Part shown: piece after piece, positions 22,641-34,565 of the stretch
Layout: each line of letters opens with the position of its first letter
How positions within the stretch are numbered: the first letter of the stretch is position 1
Assembly (NCBI GenBank): GCA_037957365.1
Contig: JARHVA010002004.1
Span: 1,030,001 to 1,094,000, forward strand
Origin: Torreya grandis
Lineage: Eukaryota; Streptophyta; Pinopsida; Cupressales; Taxaceae
Direction: 5' to 3'
Length of the DNA stretch: 64,000 nucleotides
Position numbers and translations under genes: made by a program
Notes under the pieces: model-generated
Told to the model about the DNA's origin: nothing
The model's input: the letters and a program-made list of their open reading frames with translations, nothing else
Database searches by the model: none

Positions 22641-23800
22641 ATTTTGAATGGGTCACCCACAATCCAAGAAAAAAACAAATCTGGTGTAAAACCTTTTAGA
22701 AAGAGATTAATTTTTATATTCCTCCTCTCTAAAAAATTAGATCATTCACAAGAATTTGTGAAGCTAATTAATATTTTTATTTTTTACACATTGGTAGACC
22801 AATTGTAGAAACTCTCAATAGTTTGTTTGAAAAATTTATAAAATTAATTTTAAAGGTCTTGGTCTAAAAAACACCTTAATTCAAAAGAATGGGTATATCA
22901 TACATGCTCTCGTTCAAGAGCTTAAACCTATAATTAACACATGGCCTTTTTCAGTATGGGGATTAGATCTTATTGGAGAAATTATTCCTACCTCATCAGA
23001 TGGACATAATTTCATTATTACAACCACAGGGTATTTTATTAAAATGGTGGAAGCTATGCCACTCATACACACCAAAAGCCTTTAGATATCTAAGCTCAGT
23101 TGAAATCAAATCATTTACCACTTAAAAATCCCATCCAAAATCATATCAGATAATGTAAAATCATTTATGAATAAGGAAGTGGAAAACCTATGCAATTGAT
23201 ATCATACTATGTAACATTTATCCACACACTATTACCTTAGGGCAATGGCCAAGCGAAAGCAACAAACAAAATGCTTATAAAAATACTTAAAGAAAATTGT
23301 CAATGACGTTGGAAGAAAATGAAATCTACAACTATATCTTATACTTTGGTCATATAGAAGTTGTGTCTGAATGCCTAATGTGACCACTCCATACTCTTTG
23401 GTATTTGAAATAGATGCAATCATTTTAGTTGAAATTGAACACCCCACATTACATATATCCTTTCAAATAATCATAATAAAAAATGAGTTTAGAAGTGAGC
23501 GGCTATAAGAACTAGAATTATTTGATGAAAAGTGTTAAAATGCCCTTTATAACCTCATATCATATCAAAATAAGCTCAAAGGACAATATTGTAATAAAAT
23601 TGAGTCCTGAGAATTTGAAATTGTAGACCTAGTCATTACAAAAAATTAAAAAAAACACCAATGTTAAATTTAAAAATAAGGGAATTGATTGGGCCTTATG
23701 TTATTATTACCAAATTTGGATCAAGGGCATATAAAATGGCCACTCTAGATGCAGATGAGCTTGATGAGCCAATGAATATAATGCATCTAAAATAATTTTA
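22640..23800 (+). pseudogene. Ty3/gypsy integrase relic, copy A2
   Basis: From about 22,932 the frame reads TWPFSVWGLDLIGEIIPTSS, then DGHNFIITTT and MVEAMPL, the start of the integrase core with the first catalytic Asp. Near 23,135-23,190 KIISDNVKSFMNKEVE gives the second Asp (DN.. F motif). Near 23,238-23,270 GNGQAKATNKM is the third catalytic region, with the Glu changed to Lys. The C-terminal tail with the GPY region follows at about 23,600-23,800 and is homologous to 50-250. Frameshifts and stops separate these blocks. No reverse transcriptase is seen to the left; only about 300 bp of zinc-binding-like remnant can be guessed. Confidence 0.83.
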
Positions 23801-25300
23801 TATCTAATATGGCCTAAATTTTTTGATCCTCCATATAGAAGACCCCATATTTGGGGGAACTCTTATGCGTCACTACTTAACTATCCATCATTCCTCCTCA
23901 TTTCTCATCATTACCATCTTCCAATCTAGTCTGCTCACCTTCCATACAAACCTGATCCTAATGGTGGTTTTAAGATATATGCTTTAACAATAAAGAGATA
24001 TGAGTCTCAAAATGGGGAAAATTAATTCTAAAATTACAAAGGTGACAACATTAAAGAGTCATTTAGAACATATAATCTACTCTAAAAACAATATTTCCTC
24101 CTGACATCTAATTGCAAATAAAGATCAATTTTTTTAGACAGATCTTCTCCCTATCGTCCTTAATGGCACCATATTTTACTTATCCCTTTTCATTACCCTA
24201 AGCATATATCCTCCTACACCCACTAATTTTATTATTAAATAAGGGTCATTATTTATTCCCTCTCCAAGATGTATAATACATTTTGTAAAGAATTGTAAAC
24301 ATAATCCTAATATTTTTATTCAGTTTTTGGGATTATAATCATACCTAGTTTGATCATGTCTTAATTATTACCAGATTACGTTTCCCTAGTATCCTTGGTC
24401 AATATTTTAGGACACTTTGCAAATTATCCATTTTGGCCTAACACCCTCTTATTCATGTAATGTGTAGTCTTTTCTATATTTCGTTTAACCAAGTTCCTTG
24501 AACATATTTTTATCATTTTTTTAAAAATAAATTTTCATCCATTTCACACTTTTATATATAGTAGTTATATATTAATCAAGTCACAAGTCCATTTTACTTT
24601 GGATAACTTTGTAAACACTTTATACATCCTTTTAAGTTATGTTTTTAAAAAAAAATTATTACATCATCTTGTTAATATATAAATTTAGTTTGTTATCCAT
24701 ATGTATGTATTTTTATTATGTCATAATTAAGTTATCTTATTAGTGGTTATTTTGTGTAAATAATTATTTTAATCTTTTATGTTGTTTTAGTTCTTTGTAA
24801 TCAGTTTGTATGTAAATGTTTGAATTATCATTTTAAGTATTGTATTTTTTTTATATTTGGTTTTGTTTTGTGAATGAGGATGGGCCTAAGTGAGTACCCA
24901 TTATGAAATAAGGAATTTCATTAATGAAGTTCCCTCTTAAACTCCCCATGAACTATAAGTCGATGTGACCTTGACTATCCAAATGTCATAGGTATATTCG
25001 TAACTAAGTGCAATAGTTAAATAAGATTTCTAACATTTCATGTGGATTCAAGATACCTCACAATCTTTATCAACTAATCATTAAACTATCCCATTTGACC
25101 ACTCTAACCTAGTAATTAATCCATCCACCTCCTTGGTGTAGGAGGGTTTACCCATTATCAATTTATGAGACAAATGCTTATCTCACTAAATGACCACCTA
25201 CCTAAAACTTAGCACATGTCACAAATTATAACACAATCCATTTCATTATAATATCACATTATATCATTTTATACATTTAATACAACATAACAATTAAAAC
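23801..25300. repeat. Conserved spacer of element A, copy 2, left part
   Basis: Homologous to 251-1,740 and 46,930-48,420. No gene is seen. It is split at 25,301-25,305 by the nested element D; its continuation begins at 35,954. Confidence 0.7.
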
Positions 25301-25305
25301 CTAAC
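25301..25305. repeat. Target-site duplication CTAAC, left of D
   Basis: Matches 35,949-35,953. The empty site is visible in copy 3 as AAAACCTAACATTACATC (about 48,415), confirming that D inserted here. Confidence 0.9.
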
Positions 25306-26654
25306 TCTAGACACCAAAATAGTGTCAACCCCCCCTTTGGTCCCTTTCTAACTTCAACATGCCTAACCTATACTTTATTAATTTAAAATACTTATTTTAA
25401 ATTAATAATCCCCCCTAGACACCTCACCTTGGATTCCTATCTCTTAGGCCATTTATCACCTTATGACTAATCATAATTACCTAAGACCTATTTCAACTCC
25501 CCCACTAATCCTCGCGCCTATTAAACCTGCCATTTGGACTGTTCAACGACACCCAAACTTGGCAGATGGAAGAACGGGCAAAAGGCTAAAAATAGCCTTT
25601 TTACCCATTCTTTAGCCACTGACGTCGGTCAATAGTCAATCGATGCTAGCAGTATCACCAATGTCGATTGTTTAAAACTAAATTCCAACCTCGATTGCAG
25701 ACCTGAATGCAAATTCTCTTGCCCCAAATGTGAATTCTCTTGCTCTCGGGATCCGAATTCTCTTGCTCCTTGACTCCTTGCATATCAAAGGTAGGTTTTG
25801 GGATGAGGCATCAGTATTCTATCATCACTCTTTAGGCTATAGAAACTATACATAACTCACTCTAGATTGGATTGGATATTGCATGAGGTCTTCAGCATCA
25901 GCCATAATAGAACAAGTCTTCTACACTTCTGGTTCTCCACCAAGAGCTAAGTATTCTTCTAGTTTTCATTTCAATATCTTTAGAATGAATTAGTAATCAA
26001 TCAATTTGCTATTTTCTAAGTACTGTTGAGACCAAACCTGAATTTCTTCCTAGATCCTTCCTCTCATTCTTATTCTCTTTCCACCCCTATCCTCCATTTT
26101 AGCCCTTTTCTAGACCATATTCACTGCCCTGCAACCCTGTAGAAACCGTTAAACTCACAAACTCCTTCCAGACTCCTCTGTCGACCATAGAATTTCCTTG
26201 AAACCCGTCCAAGGCCCATTGCCCCTACCAACATCGATAGCCTAATCGACGTCGACAACATTGACCAACTGACGATGACAGACTAACCGATGTCGATCAC
26301 TGTGAGAGGTAGATTGTAGGAATTAGGTACGCATTATCTATTTCTCTTCTTTAGCCATTTATCATTTCTCTTTTTGGAAACACTTTTTTGTCAAATAAGT
26401 GGACTGTCATCCCTCAAGGATGTCTTTGCACTTCTGGGACCGAGCTTTGCTTGGCAGTCCACCATATATCTATCTAGCATTTTCTTTGTTTAAGTCTTTC
26501 TTATCTATAGGTGTCATCCTCCACAGCTAAAGAGGAGCTCCTTCAATCATCTGGATATAGTGCGCAACTTCATTCTGGTATCATAAAACCCCTAACCATT
26601 TAACTTTAGTTTATTATTTCTTCTGAATGTAAAAAGTGAAAACAAGCAGAAACA
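25306..26654 (+). repeat. 5' LTR of element D
   Basis: 1,349 bp. It starts TCTAGACACC (TG decayed to TC) and ends GCAGAAACA. In the first ~212 bp I count ten mismatches to the 3' LTR, several at former CpG sites (CGCG versus CATG). Its TATA box is damaged (TATAGAAA at 25,838-25,845). It lacks a ~34-bp internal repeat present in the 3' LTR near 35,490-35,525. Confidence 0.92.
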
Positions 26655-26680
26655 TTTTGGCACACTCGGTAGGACCCTTG
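26655..26680 (+). other. Primer-binding site of element D
   Basis: TTTTGGCACACTCGGTAGGACC follows the 5' LTR end at once. The TTTGGC start resembles the TTGGCGC- or TTTGGCGACT-type sites of Tat and Athila elements rather than the Met-tRNA site. The donor tRNA was not determined. Confidence 0.6.
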
Positions 26681-27817
26681 GAGTTTTCCTAGGGTTCATC
26701 ATTATCTTTCTTCTAAAAAAGGCAAACTTTCATATAGGTTCATTAGGAAAATTTATCTTCTTGCATCCTTCTTCTTTCTTTCTCTTTCGAAAAGACACCA
26801 TTAGCACAAGTTAAAAAGAACTTTTTTTTCTTGTCACTTTTTTTCTACATCTTAGAGTACTAAAATTCATGCGCTTAACCTTTTCCTAATTGTTTGCATC
26901 TGAACAAAAACATTTCAATTTGGGATAAAATCTATTGCATCTCATTCCTACTTGAATGCATTTTTAGCTCATCTGGTAATTAAAACTACATTATGAATAA
27001 ATCGTAGTGCACATATGTTACACGACCAGACCACAAGCAGATCAAACTAAACATATAAACATACCTGAGATAAGGCCCGACTAGGATTTCATCACCTAGT
27101 GGATACCTTACCCTTCTTGGTAATCCTACTTGGACTTCACTACCAAGGGGAGAACCCACTTTGTTCTCTGGTAGAGTATAAACTCTAGGGGAAGTATATA
27201 TTGGCTAAGCAAACCAGCTTGTCTCTGGGATCGTGAAGTGAGGGGAGTGAGCTCCTAGCACCAAGGCATGTATGGAACCTAGTATAGATTTTGAGCACCA
27301 AAAATTAACCCAAAACCAACCTTAGACTGCCTCTTTTGGGACCCGTTCTAAAAGCCCAACTTCCCAAACACACTCTTCTAAGGCATAAGCCAACACGACT
27401 CTAAAATTTATTCTTAGGAATTTAACGTTTAGAGGCTACTTGCCTTCATCTACTTTTCTATTTTTATCTAGTTTTTTAAACTGGTAAGGACACATTATTC
27501 TGAGCTCCAAAAACAACTCAAAACTTTCTTATTTCTTCCAAAAACTATCAATTTTCTAAGTTTGTGGAAATACACAGTAATTGACATCAATTTTTCCATC
27601 GACGTCGACAACTTATATTCACCGAAATCAATTATCTGACTGACATCAGAGAACTTACTTCACCAACATTGGATTTTATACCGATGTCGGTCACTATCAA
27701 AAAAATTTCTTCTCAAACAGGAAGCTAAAAACCTGACCTTTTTGCTGTTAAAAACAAATTTTAGTTTTTTGAGGCTGAAACATATAGTTTTTAGAACCTG
27801 AATCTATTTTGCCTTGG

Positions 27818-29371
27818 ATGGTTTTGACACGTAGTCAAACAAAAACTCTTGTTGACCATGCAAGGCAACAACCACCCTCGCCTTCGCCTTCTATATCAAG
27901 TCCCCAAATGGAGTATAATTTAAAAATTGAGCGTACTCCTATCCAACCTACCCCAACTCAACCTCTTATTGTTCCCGAAGGGGATCAAGACTTTGAGAGG
28001 TTCCTTGACCTCAATGTCAAGGCTCTTCAACACTATCTCATGAGAAGTCAAATGCGAGATCCTTCAGGCAACCCAATTTATGGGATGCCAACTTCCTTAG
28101 TTAAAACGACAATCATATCAACAGCCTCCGTAACCCAACCCATGGTCACCCAGGCCATTGCCTCAACTAACAACCCAACCATGACCAATCTTCAAAGTGT
28201 GGCCTCTCCTTCTATTTCTGGATCTACCTCCATTGGGGTTTCTATACCCCCTCAACCACAAAAAATTCAACAAAGTTCTACACCATTCGAGAACTTAATT
28301 GTCTCCATCCCACCTACTCTTGCACCCATAAATACAAGAGTGACTACTTATCCTTTGGCTAGTGTTGTCACCATCTAACGACCTTTGGCGACATCAAGCC
28401 AAGTTGTGCCTTCTAGCTTTATGGCACAACCACCCTTGACTTCAACATCAGTCCCTATGACTAGTTACCAATATGTTGCACCTATACAAGTGCAACCAAG
28501 TACGTCATATGCCCCTCCTAATGCCTTCCAGGTACCTTACAACCTAGGGGGTGCCCCACCTACAAATCCATCAATTGATCTAATCAAGATGTTGATGGAT
28601 AAGATGTCTAATCTTGAGACATCTATTTCAGGTTCCAAAAATGTTCTCTCATATGAACAAATCTATAATGAACCCATTCATCCTTCAGTCCAAATTTGAC
28701 CATACCCTAGTCAGTGGGAACTTCCCAAGTTTACTCACTTTTAGAGTAAAGAGGACCCACAACAACATCTACGAGTGTTTAGACACGCTTGTTACCTTAT
28801 AGCTCATGATGATGCGTTATTACTACACACATTCCCCATGTCACTTTCTGGTGCTGCCCTTGATTGGTATAGTTTTATTACCAATCACTCTCTCTTTACT
28901 TTCACTCAACTAGCTCAATTATTTCTTGACCACTTTTCAATCAACATCACTAAAAAGGTCTCCATTACAAACCTATATTCTATTAAACAATTTGACGATG
29001 AGTCAATCGCTAACTTTGTTGCCCATTGGAGAGGTTTAATCAACCAACTCTCCTTTTCCTTACCTCGACCAAAGCTCATTGAGCTATTTTCAAAAGCATG
29101 TGCCAAACACATCTCATATACTTTGTAGGTCCAAACATTCCACACATTTGACGAAGCTTTCACCATGGCTAGGAAGCTTGAATTCCGTGCTATCGAAGAA
29201 AATAAGGTCACATTGCATAGTAGAAATACCAATGCAAATGATCCTTCTTCATCCAAACCTTCTTCTTCCAACCTCAAGTCTAAAGGAGTGGCAAATGCTA
29301 TGGTCCTTAGACCATCATCTTCAACAACAACCAACCAATCTCAACCTTCCACATCAGAATACATCACTTGA
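27818..29371 (+). pseudogene. Gag of element D, with in-frame stops
   Basis: One frame starts at ATG 27,818 (MVLTRSQTK, a usual gag start in Tat-type elements) and runs about 518 codons. It is interrupted by stops near 28,376, 28,697, 28,742, 29,126 and 29,369 but keeps its frame throughout. After a Pro/Ser/Thr-rich leader, the retrotransposon gag domain (PF03732) lies at about 28,700-29,130: WELPKF, HLRVFRHACYLI, FPMSLSGAALDWYSF, FVAHWRGLI. It ends with FDEAFTMARKLE. This protein would form the particle. Several stops are single-base changes, so the copy decayed in place. Confidence 0.82.
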
Positions 29372-29399
29372 CAATTCCAACAATGATACGCACATCATC

Positions 29400-30200
29400 A
29401 ATACACTCTAATAGGAGAGTCATATGCTTTCGTGTTGGATAAACTCATCAAGCAGGGGGTCCTCAATCTCCCTTAAATTTGACCCCTCAAAAGCCATCCC
29501 TACATGGTATAGGGAAAGTAACTTTTACAACTATCATCGTTTCAAAGGTCATGACACAAACAATTGCAAAACCTTCAAAAATGTTATTCAAGATATGTTA
29601 GACAAGGGGGATCTTGTTTTGGATAACCCAAACACGCCACCTAACCAAAACATAGACATCTTTAGACAACAATTCCCTAATCATCCCCTTAGTCAAAACA
29701 ATGTGTAGACCATGGCCCATGACTCGCAAGAGTGTAATATATGCATGGTCAACACAGTCTCTCCTTTTATGCCTAACCAACCTCTCCCATAACCTGAAGA
29801 GGTTAGTCAAACTATTTGTCCATCACAAGTAGAAGAGGTTTCTTCTCCCATTTGTCCATCACAGGTAGAAGAGCCTTCTTCTCTTATTTCTCTTCCATGA
29901 GTGGAAGAACCTTCTTCTTCTAATTATCCTCCATCCAGCCCCCTTTTACACGTGGGAGAGTCTACTTTGATTTCTCCCATATTGGAGGATACTTTGACGA
30001 CACTAATGCTGACTGCCTTGCCCTCATCCTTCTTATCATCAATGGGGGATCATACTTTCCCCACTCTTCGACCACACACAGAAGCCATGACAATTCCTAC
30101 GCTCTGTCCAATTGAAGAGCCAAAATCTCCAATCCCTTCTCTGTTGAGAGAAGAACTTATCACCTCACCCAAACCCTCACAGGCATTCATTATGTTGAAA
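29400..30200 (+). pseudogene. Gag tail of D: zinc-knuckle-like unit 1 and acidic Pro-rich linker
   Basis: GESYAFVLDKLIKQGVLNLP (29,415-29,475) and, after a frameshift, WYRESNFYNYHRFKGHDTNN followed by C (about 29,505-29,567) form the block seen before pol in Tat/Ogre elements (C.YH...GHDT..C..LK..I). The first Cys is Tyr here. Beyond a stop at about 29,706 follow three near-repeats of a CPSQVEEPSS-like decamer (29,818-29,925) and an acidic Pro-rich linker to about 30,200. No enzyme motif is seen in it. Confidence 0.7.
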
Positions 30201-30745
30201 TAGATTAAATTTCTCAGCGTTCACCCTATATCGAACCTCACTTACCACAAGTGAAGGTAGATTTGAACCTCACCACGCCGCACAATAATAATTCTCATCC
30301 CATATCAAAGAAGGCTACTAAACCACATCGGAGAACTCCTCCCCCACCATCATCATCATCCTCTATTTTGGGCCCACATCCATCCACTTTAATAGGAGTG
30401 CTCCCAACTCCAACACCTAACAAAGGCAAAATGCCTCCATTACATCCAATACCTGACAAAAACATACCTCCTCTAAATCTGACACCTCTCAACATGAAAG
30501 TTCCATCTACACCTATGGTCACACCACCAAAAAAAAAGATGGTATGAAAAACTCCTCCTACAACTCCTAAACTGAAGTTGTCAACCCCTACAACTTCTAG
30601 ACAGAATTTGTCAACCTCCACTGCAATAATAAAGCACGCAGACCCATTAGAAGGTTCCTATGCTTTACTGTTATGCCAATTGTTATAGTCTTCTAGCATC
30701 ATTCTCCCACCAATTAAGCCATACCAACCTCTCAAACCAAAAACA

Positions 30746-31140
30746 TCTTGGTTCGATGAAACTCAAATCTATGCGTATCATTGCACACCTAGGCATGACA
30801 CTGAGCATTGTTGCATTCTTAAAGTTATGATTCGCCAAAACATGAAAAAGGACACCCTTCACATTAAGGACCCCTTTGACAAACTACTGACACCATCCCA
30901 TGTCTCCCAAACCTCTTCACCTTCACACTCATCAAATCTCAGATCAAAACAATCTTGGTTCAACAACACTAAATTTTGTGCATATCATCGCACACCTAGA
31001 CATGACACTGAGCGTTGTTGCACTCTTAAAGCTGTCATTCGTCAACACTTGAAAAAGGACACCCTTTTCATTAAGGATCCTCTTGACCACCCTTTCAACA
31101 AACCATCGACACCATCCCATGCCTCTCAAACATCCTCACC
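30746..31140 (+). repeat. In-frame 207-bp tandem duplication of a zinc-knuckle-like unit
   Basis: 30,746-30,952 and 30,953 to about 31,140 are diverged copies offset by 207 bp, exactly 69 codons. Each encodes a CAYHRTPRHDTERCC-type block followed by KAVIRQHLKKDTLFIKDP-like sequence (first copy: AYHCTPRHDTEHCC). Together with the block near 29,540 the element carries three copies of this motif. Keeping the frame suggests that the duplication arose while the polyprotein was translated. Confidence 0.85.
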
Positions 31141-31640
31141 TAAATTGATATCTCAACGCAAGACTATGGTCCCTCTACCACCTTCTCCCCAATTATTTGA
31201 AATCAACACTGTCAATGTGACCACTAGGTCACAAACCATGAAGGATAAAGGAAAATAGAAAGTTTATCTTCCTTGGACATATCCATTCATCAAGCCTTCT
31301 CAACCACCAAAACCCAAGATTTCAATCTTAGACACATCCCAACCAACATATTTGAAACCAATTCATGACTCCATAGTGAAACAACTTCTCCAAACCCCTG
31401 TGAAGATGTCTTTGTATGACCTCATTCAAAGCTCTCCACAACATCACCAAACTTTGATCAAATTTTTACAAGCAGTGAAGGTCCAACCCAAAGACCCCCA
31501 ACCACTAGCTTCTTTAATCAAAATATTACCAACCATTGCCTCCATCACTGTCAGTAATTCTGAGATGCCAACCTCTAACCTAGAAGATTAGGATCTCACC
31601 CTCTATAACTAATCATACCAGACAAAAGCTTCACAAGATG
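31141..31640 (+). pseudogene. Pre-protease linker of D
   Basis: In one frame (stop TAG at 31,256-31,258): TVNVTTRSQTM, then VKMSLYDLIQSSPQHHQTLI and a PTIASITVSNSEMP block. This matches the linker that precedes the aspartic protease in Tat/Ogre polyproteins (..SLYDLI..SP.HR.ALL.AL..V.VP.. and SI.FSDEELP). The protease itself (DNGSA-like site) is not found; recognisable sequence ends around 31,590-31,640. Confidence 0.6.
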
Positions 31641-31857
31641 CATCCTTGCATCGCATTCCTTGTCAAAGAGGAGCTTTAACATCTTCTCTCTATCTCATTT
31701 GTCCAACCCATTGATTATCCGCAATGGGTGTCAAACATTGTCCCTATCACAAAAGCAACTAGGGGGAATCCGACTTTGTACTAACTATCACAACATCCAC
31801 CAAACATCAACCAACTTCTTAATCATCTTTAACACATGACCAATACAAAAAGATGCA

Positions 31858-32001
31858 AACGGGGCAAGTTTGCTCCTAATTGACTTGGACCTTACATCAT
31901 AATGCAAGCATGGATCAGGTACTTATCATCTGTCTTCTTTCGAAGGCCAGCCAAAACCTGAGCCCCTTAATGCCTTACATCTTTTACCATTCTACCGTTA
32001 G
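31858..32001 (+). pseudogene. Integrase C-terminal GPY relic and polyprotein end of D
   Basis: 31,860-31,910 reads GKFAPN, a stop (TGA where Trp is usual), then LGPYII, the GPY/F signature. After a frameshift 31,917-32,001 reads FEGQPKPEPLNALHLLPFYR followed by TAG, the typical end of Tat-type polyproteins (DG...PEP.N...L..FY). Only about 220 bp separate it from the pre-protease linker, so protease, reverse transcriptase, RNase H and the integrase core (several kb) were lost by deletion while the tail stayed. Confidence 0.78.
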
Positions 32002-33000
32002 TCAAGTAATCATTCACTTGATGTTTAACTTGAGCTCATCCCTTGATCAACTCTCGTCATCATCATCCTTACTCCTTTCAACCCTTTTTCCTATAAACAT
32101 TAGTCAACCCTTTTGTCAAGCATGAATGCTCTGTCCTAATAAAAGGGGAACCCTTAAACCTCTATAGTCAATTCCATGACAAACTTTAGTCAAAAACACA
32201 ACATATAAAATTGGGATGCCTATTTAAAGGTCATAAAACTATAAATGTAGACTGCTCCCTTGAAGGACAGCTATTCAAAGCTATCAAACATACCAAGTAG
32301 AATATAGACCACTCCATCGAAGGATGGCTATACCCAAATTTTGCTACAAATAGCACTCTCTCAGAAGCTTCCCACATTGATCAGCTTCACATATGACCAT
32401 AAAACAAAACAACATCCCTAAGTAGACTTCCTACATTGATCAGTCTACCAAAAAATTTATAAAAAAAAATTGACTGACAAAATATTAAGTCATGGACTTG
32501 CCTATAGTCGTTCTCAGGGTCACCTATAAAAGGGGAAAAGTTATCCTTTCTAAAAAGGGTTTCGCTATCCTCACATCTCACATAATCAAACCTATTACCC
32601 CAACATACCCAAGGGATTTTGAGCTCACTTCACATCAATTGATTTGAATACTTCTCTAACACAAACAATGGTCAATGACGTACTGCATGAACGGGGTTTT
32701 TTTTTGAAACAACCCTATCTATTCTAATCATTATGGTCCTTGTCAATGAAAGGGAAAAACACCTTTCACTTATTTTGTCACATACAACCAAATCATTTTC
32801 TAACCAAACCAAACCAAACCAAACCAAACCAAACCAAACCAAACCAACCAAACATTTTTCATACCACTAACATTATCATAGCCTATTCACACTAGTTTCT
32901 ATGGAAACCAATACACATGGAAACTATCGACCACACAATTTATGTCAAGCACAGACCATTACTTGCTGAAGCATAAACATACTCATTTCATTTTTAGCAT
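32002..33000 (+). other. 3' non-coding region of D, left part
   Basis: No gene seen. It contains a degenerate repeat TAGACTGCTCCCTTGAAGGA / TAGACCACTCCATCGAAGGA (32,248; 32,302) and a (CCAAA)n microsatellite at about 32,806-32,851. Long untranslated regions between the pol end and the 3' LTR are usual in Tat/Ogre elements. Confidence 0.65.
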
Positions 33001-33039
33001 ACACCATCATAAATATGGAAAATTGCTAGGGATGAAAAA

Positions 33040-33215
33040 CCATACAACCAATGTTACAGAATACACCATCATGTAATATGGAAAAGGCTGTAACATCATC
33101 ATACACTCACACAACCAATGTTATAGAATACACCATCACACAATATGGAAAAGGTTGTAACATCATCATACACTTATCATTTCAAGCATGTACCATCACA
33201 CCTATGGGAAATGCT
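33040..33215. repeat. 66-bp tandem repeat in D
   Basis: CCAATGTTACAGAATACACC at 33,049 recurs as CCAATGTTATAGAATACACC at 33,115, each followed by ATCA..AATATGGAAAAGG.TGTAACATCATCATACACT. A partial third copy (GTACCATCACACCTATGGGAAATGCT) follows to about 33,215. Confidence 0.85.
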
Positions 33216-33255
33216 ACAACATGAACATGACCAAATAATCTATCAACATTCTTGG

Positions 33256-33815
33256 CCCTCTTCCTCCCTTTTAGGGAGAACTACATTGGCCTAATGCCCT
33301 TCAAATAGGGGCTATGTAGGAAGCACTCAGATGACATGGGGTTTTCTAGGGTTAGCTCGGCCACACATTCATTTGTTCATCTATCTGATGGACCAACCAT
33401 ATTACCTTTAACCATGACATAACCTAGTCTAACCCACATCCATAACCAACCCTCTTCCTCCATGTTAGGGAGAACTACATTGGCCTGAGGCCCTTACAAC
33501 AAGGGCTATGTAGGCAGCAGTCAGTTGACATGGGGTCTTTTGAGGTTAGCTCGGCCATTCCTTCATCTATATATTTGATGGACCAACCATATTACCTTTA
33601 ACCATGACTTAATCTAGTCCAACCCACATCCATAACTGACCCTCTTCCTCCCTTTTAGGGAGAACTAAATTGGCCTAAGGCCCTTCAAATAGGGGCTATG
33701 TAGGTAGCACTCAGTTGACATGGGGTCTTCTAAGGTTAGCTCAGCCATTCCTTCATCCGTCTATCTAATGGACCAACTATCTAGACCAACCCAAAATCAT
33801 GACCAAACAACCAGC
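33256..33815. repeat. ~190-bp tandem repeat in D, three copies
   Basis: Copies begin CCCTCTTCCTCC at 33,256, 33,450 and 33,640 (periods 194 and 190 bp). Each has GGGAGAACTA.ATTGGCCT, GGGGTCTTCTAGGGTTAGCTC-like and GATGGACCAAC blocks. The third copy is partial. Tandem repeats in the 3' region are a known trait of Tat/Ogre elements and a source of satellites. Confidence 0.9.
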
Positions 33816-34399
33816 CCTGACACTGTAGAAGTCACCTTAGATTTCTCATGGGGCACATTAGAGATTACATACATCTCCCTAACCACAACACATGCCACTT
33901 GAAATCATACCATGACTCAACCTGACTCGACCAATGACCTTGGAGATCACGACTATCTCCTCAGACCACGACCACTTTTGAGACAACTATGCCTTGATTA
34001 TTTTAATTGCATATGCTACCTCACCAATAGTTAGCAAATTTTCCATGACCCCTCACAAGTATTTGATCGTGCTCTAGTTGATCCCCACTACTTGTGGCAT
34101 TTTCATGTTTTCTAGGAGCACTTCCTAAGCCCAAGATACTTGGAACACGATGACCATTGTAGCTACAGCTTGGATAGTTTAACCCAATTAGCTATGACTA
34201 AATGTTGGGGCCCAGTTATTTCAATTTTAGCACTCTTTGACCTTTGACTGTGACAATTTGTCCAGACTATCATGTGAATTGGTATACATGCAATCTCAAC
34301 TTTTGCAACGTTCACACTCAAACTTCACCATACCCATCCACCATCTATCAAATTGGCACTTGATATAAGGTTACCTTCCCTTGACTCCCACTTTAAGGG

Positions 34400-34560
34400 G
34401 GGATACCTCATCCCATAACTGGGGCAACTTACTCCTATTTTTGTCTTGCAGTTCATCAGAACAACCAACAGGACAAAAACTACCTCATCCCATACTTGAG
34501 CCAGCTTACTCCTATTTTTGTCTTCCAGTTCGTCAAGAACAACCAACAAGTCAAAAAGGG
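34400..34560. repeat. ~80-bp tandem duplication next to the PPT of D
   Basis: TACCTCATCCCATAACTGGG (about 34,402) and TACCTCATCCCATACTTGAG (about 34,482) each start a copy with CTTACTCCTATTTTTGTCTT..CAGTTC.TCA.GAACAACCAACA. The second copy abuts the purine tract 34,553-34,565. Confidence 0.85.
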
Positions 34561-34565
34561 GAAAA

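Noticed and set aside
28915..29334. 139-codon minus-strand frame
   Set aside because: Shadow of the gag domain of D, which is recognisable on +.
30295..30621. Gly/Val-rich minus-strand frame
   Set aside because: Antisense of the Pro/Thr-rich linker of element D; no family resemblance and no support in copies.
32806..32851. (CCAAA)n as telomere-like DNA
   Set aside because: Plant telomere repeat is CCCTAAA; this is a short microsatellite.
33040..33815. Spaced repeats as a possible CRISPR array
   Set aside because: Period and divergence are those of tandem repeats in a retroelement 3' region; there are no constant repeat/variable spacer units, and the context is a plant nuclear genome.
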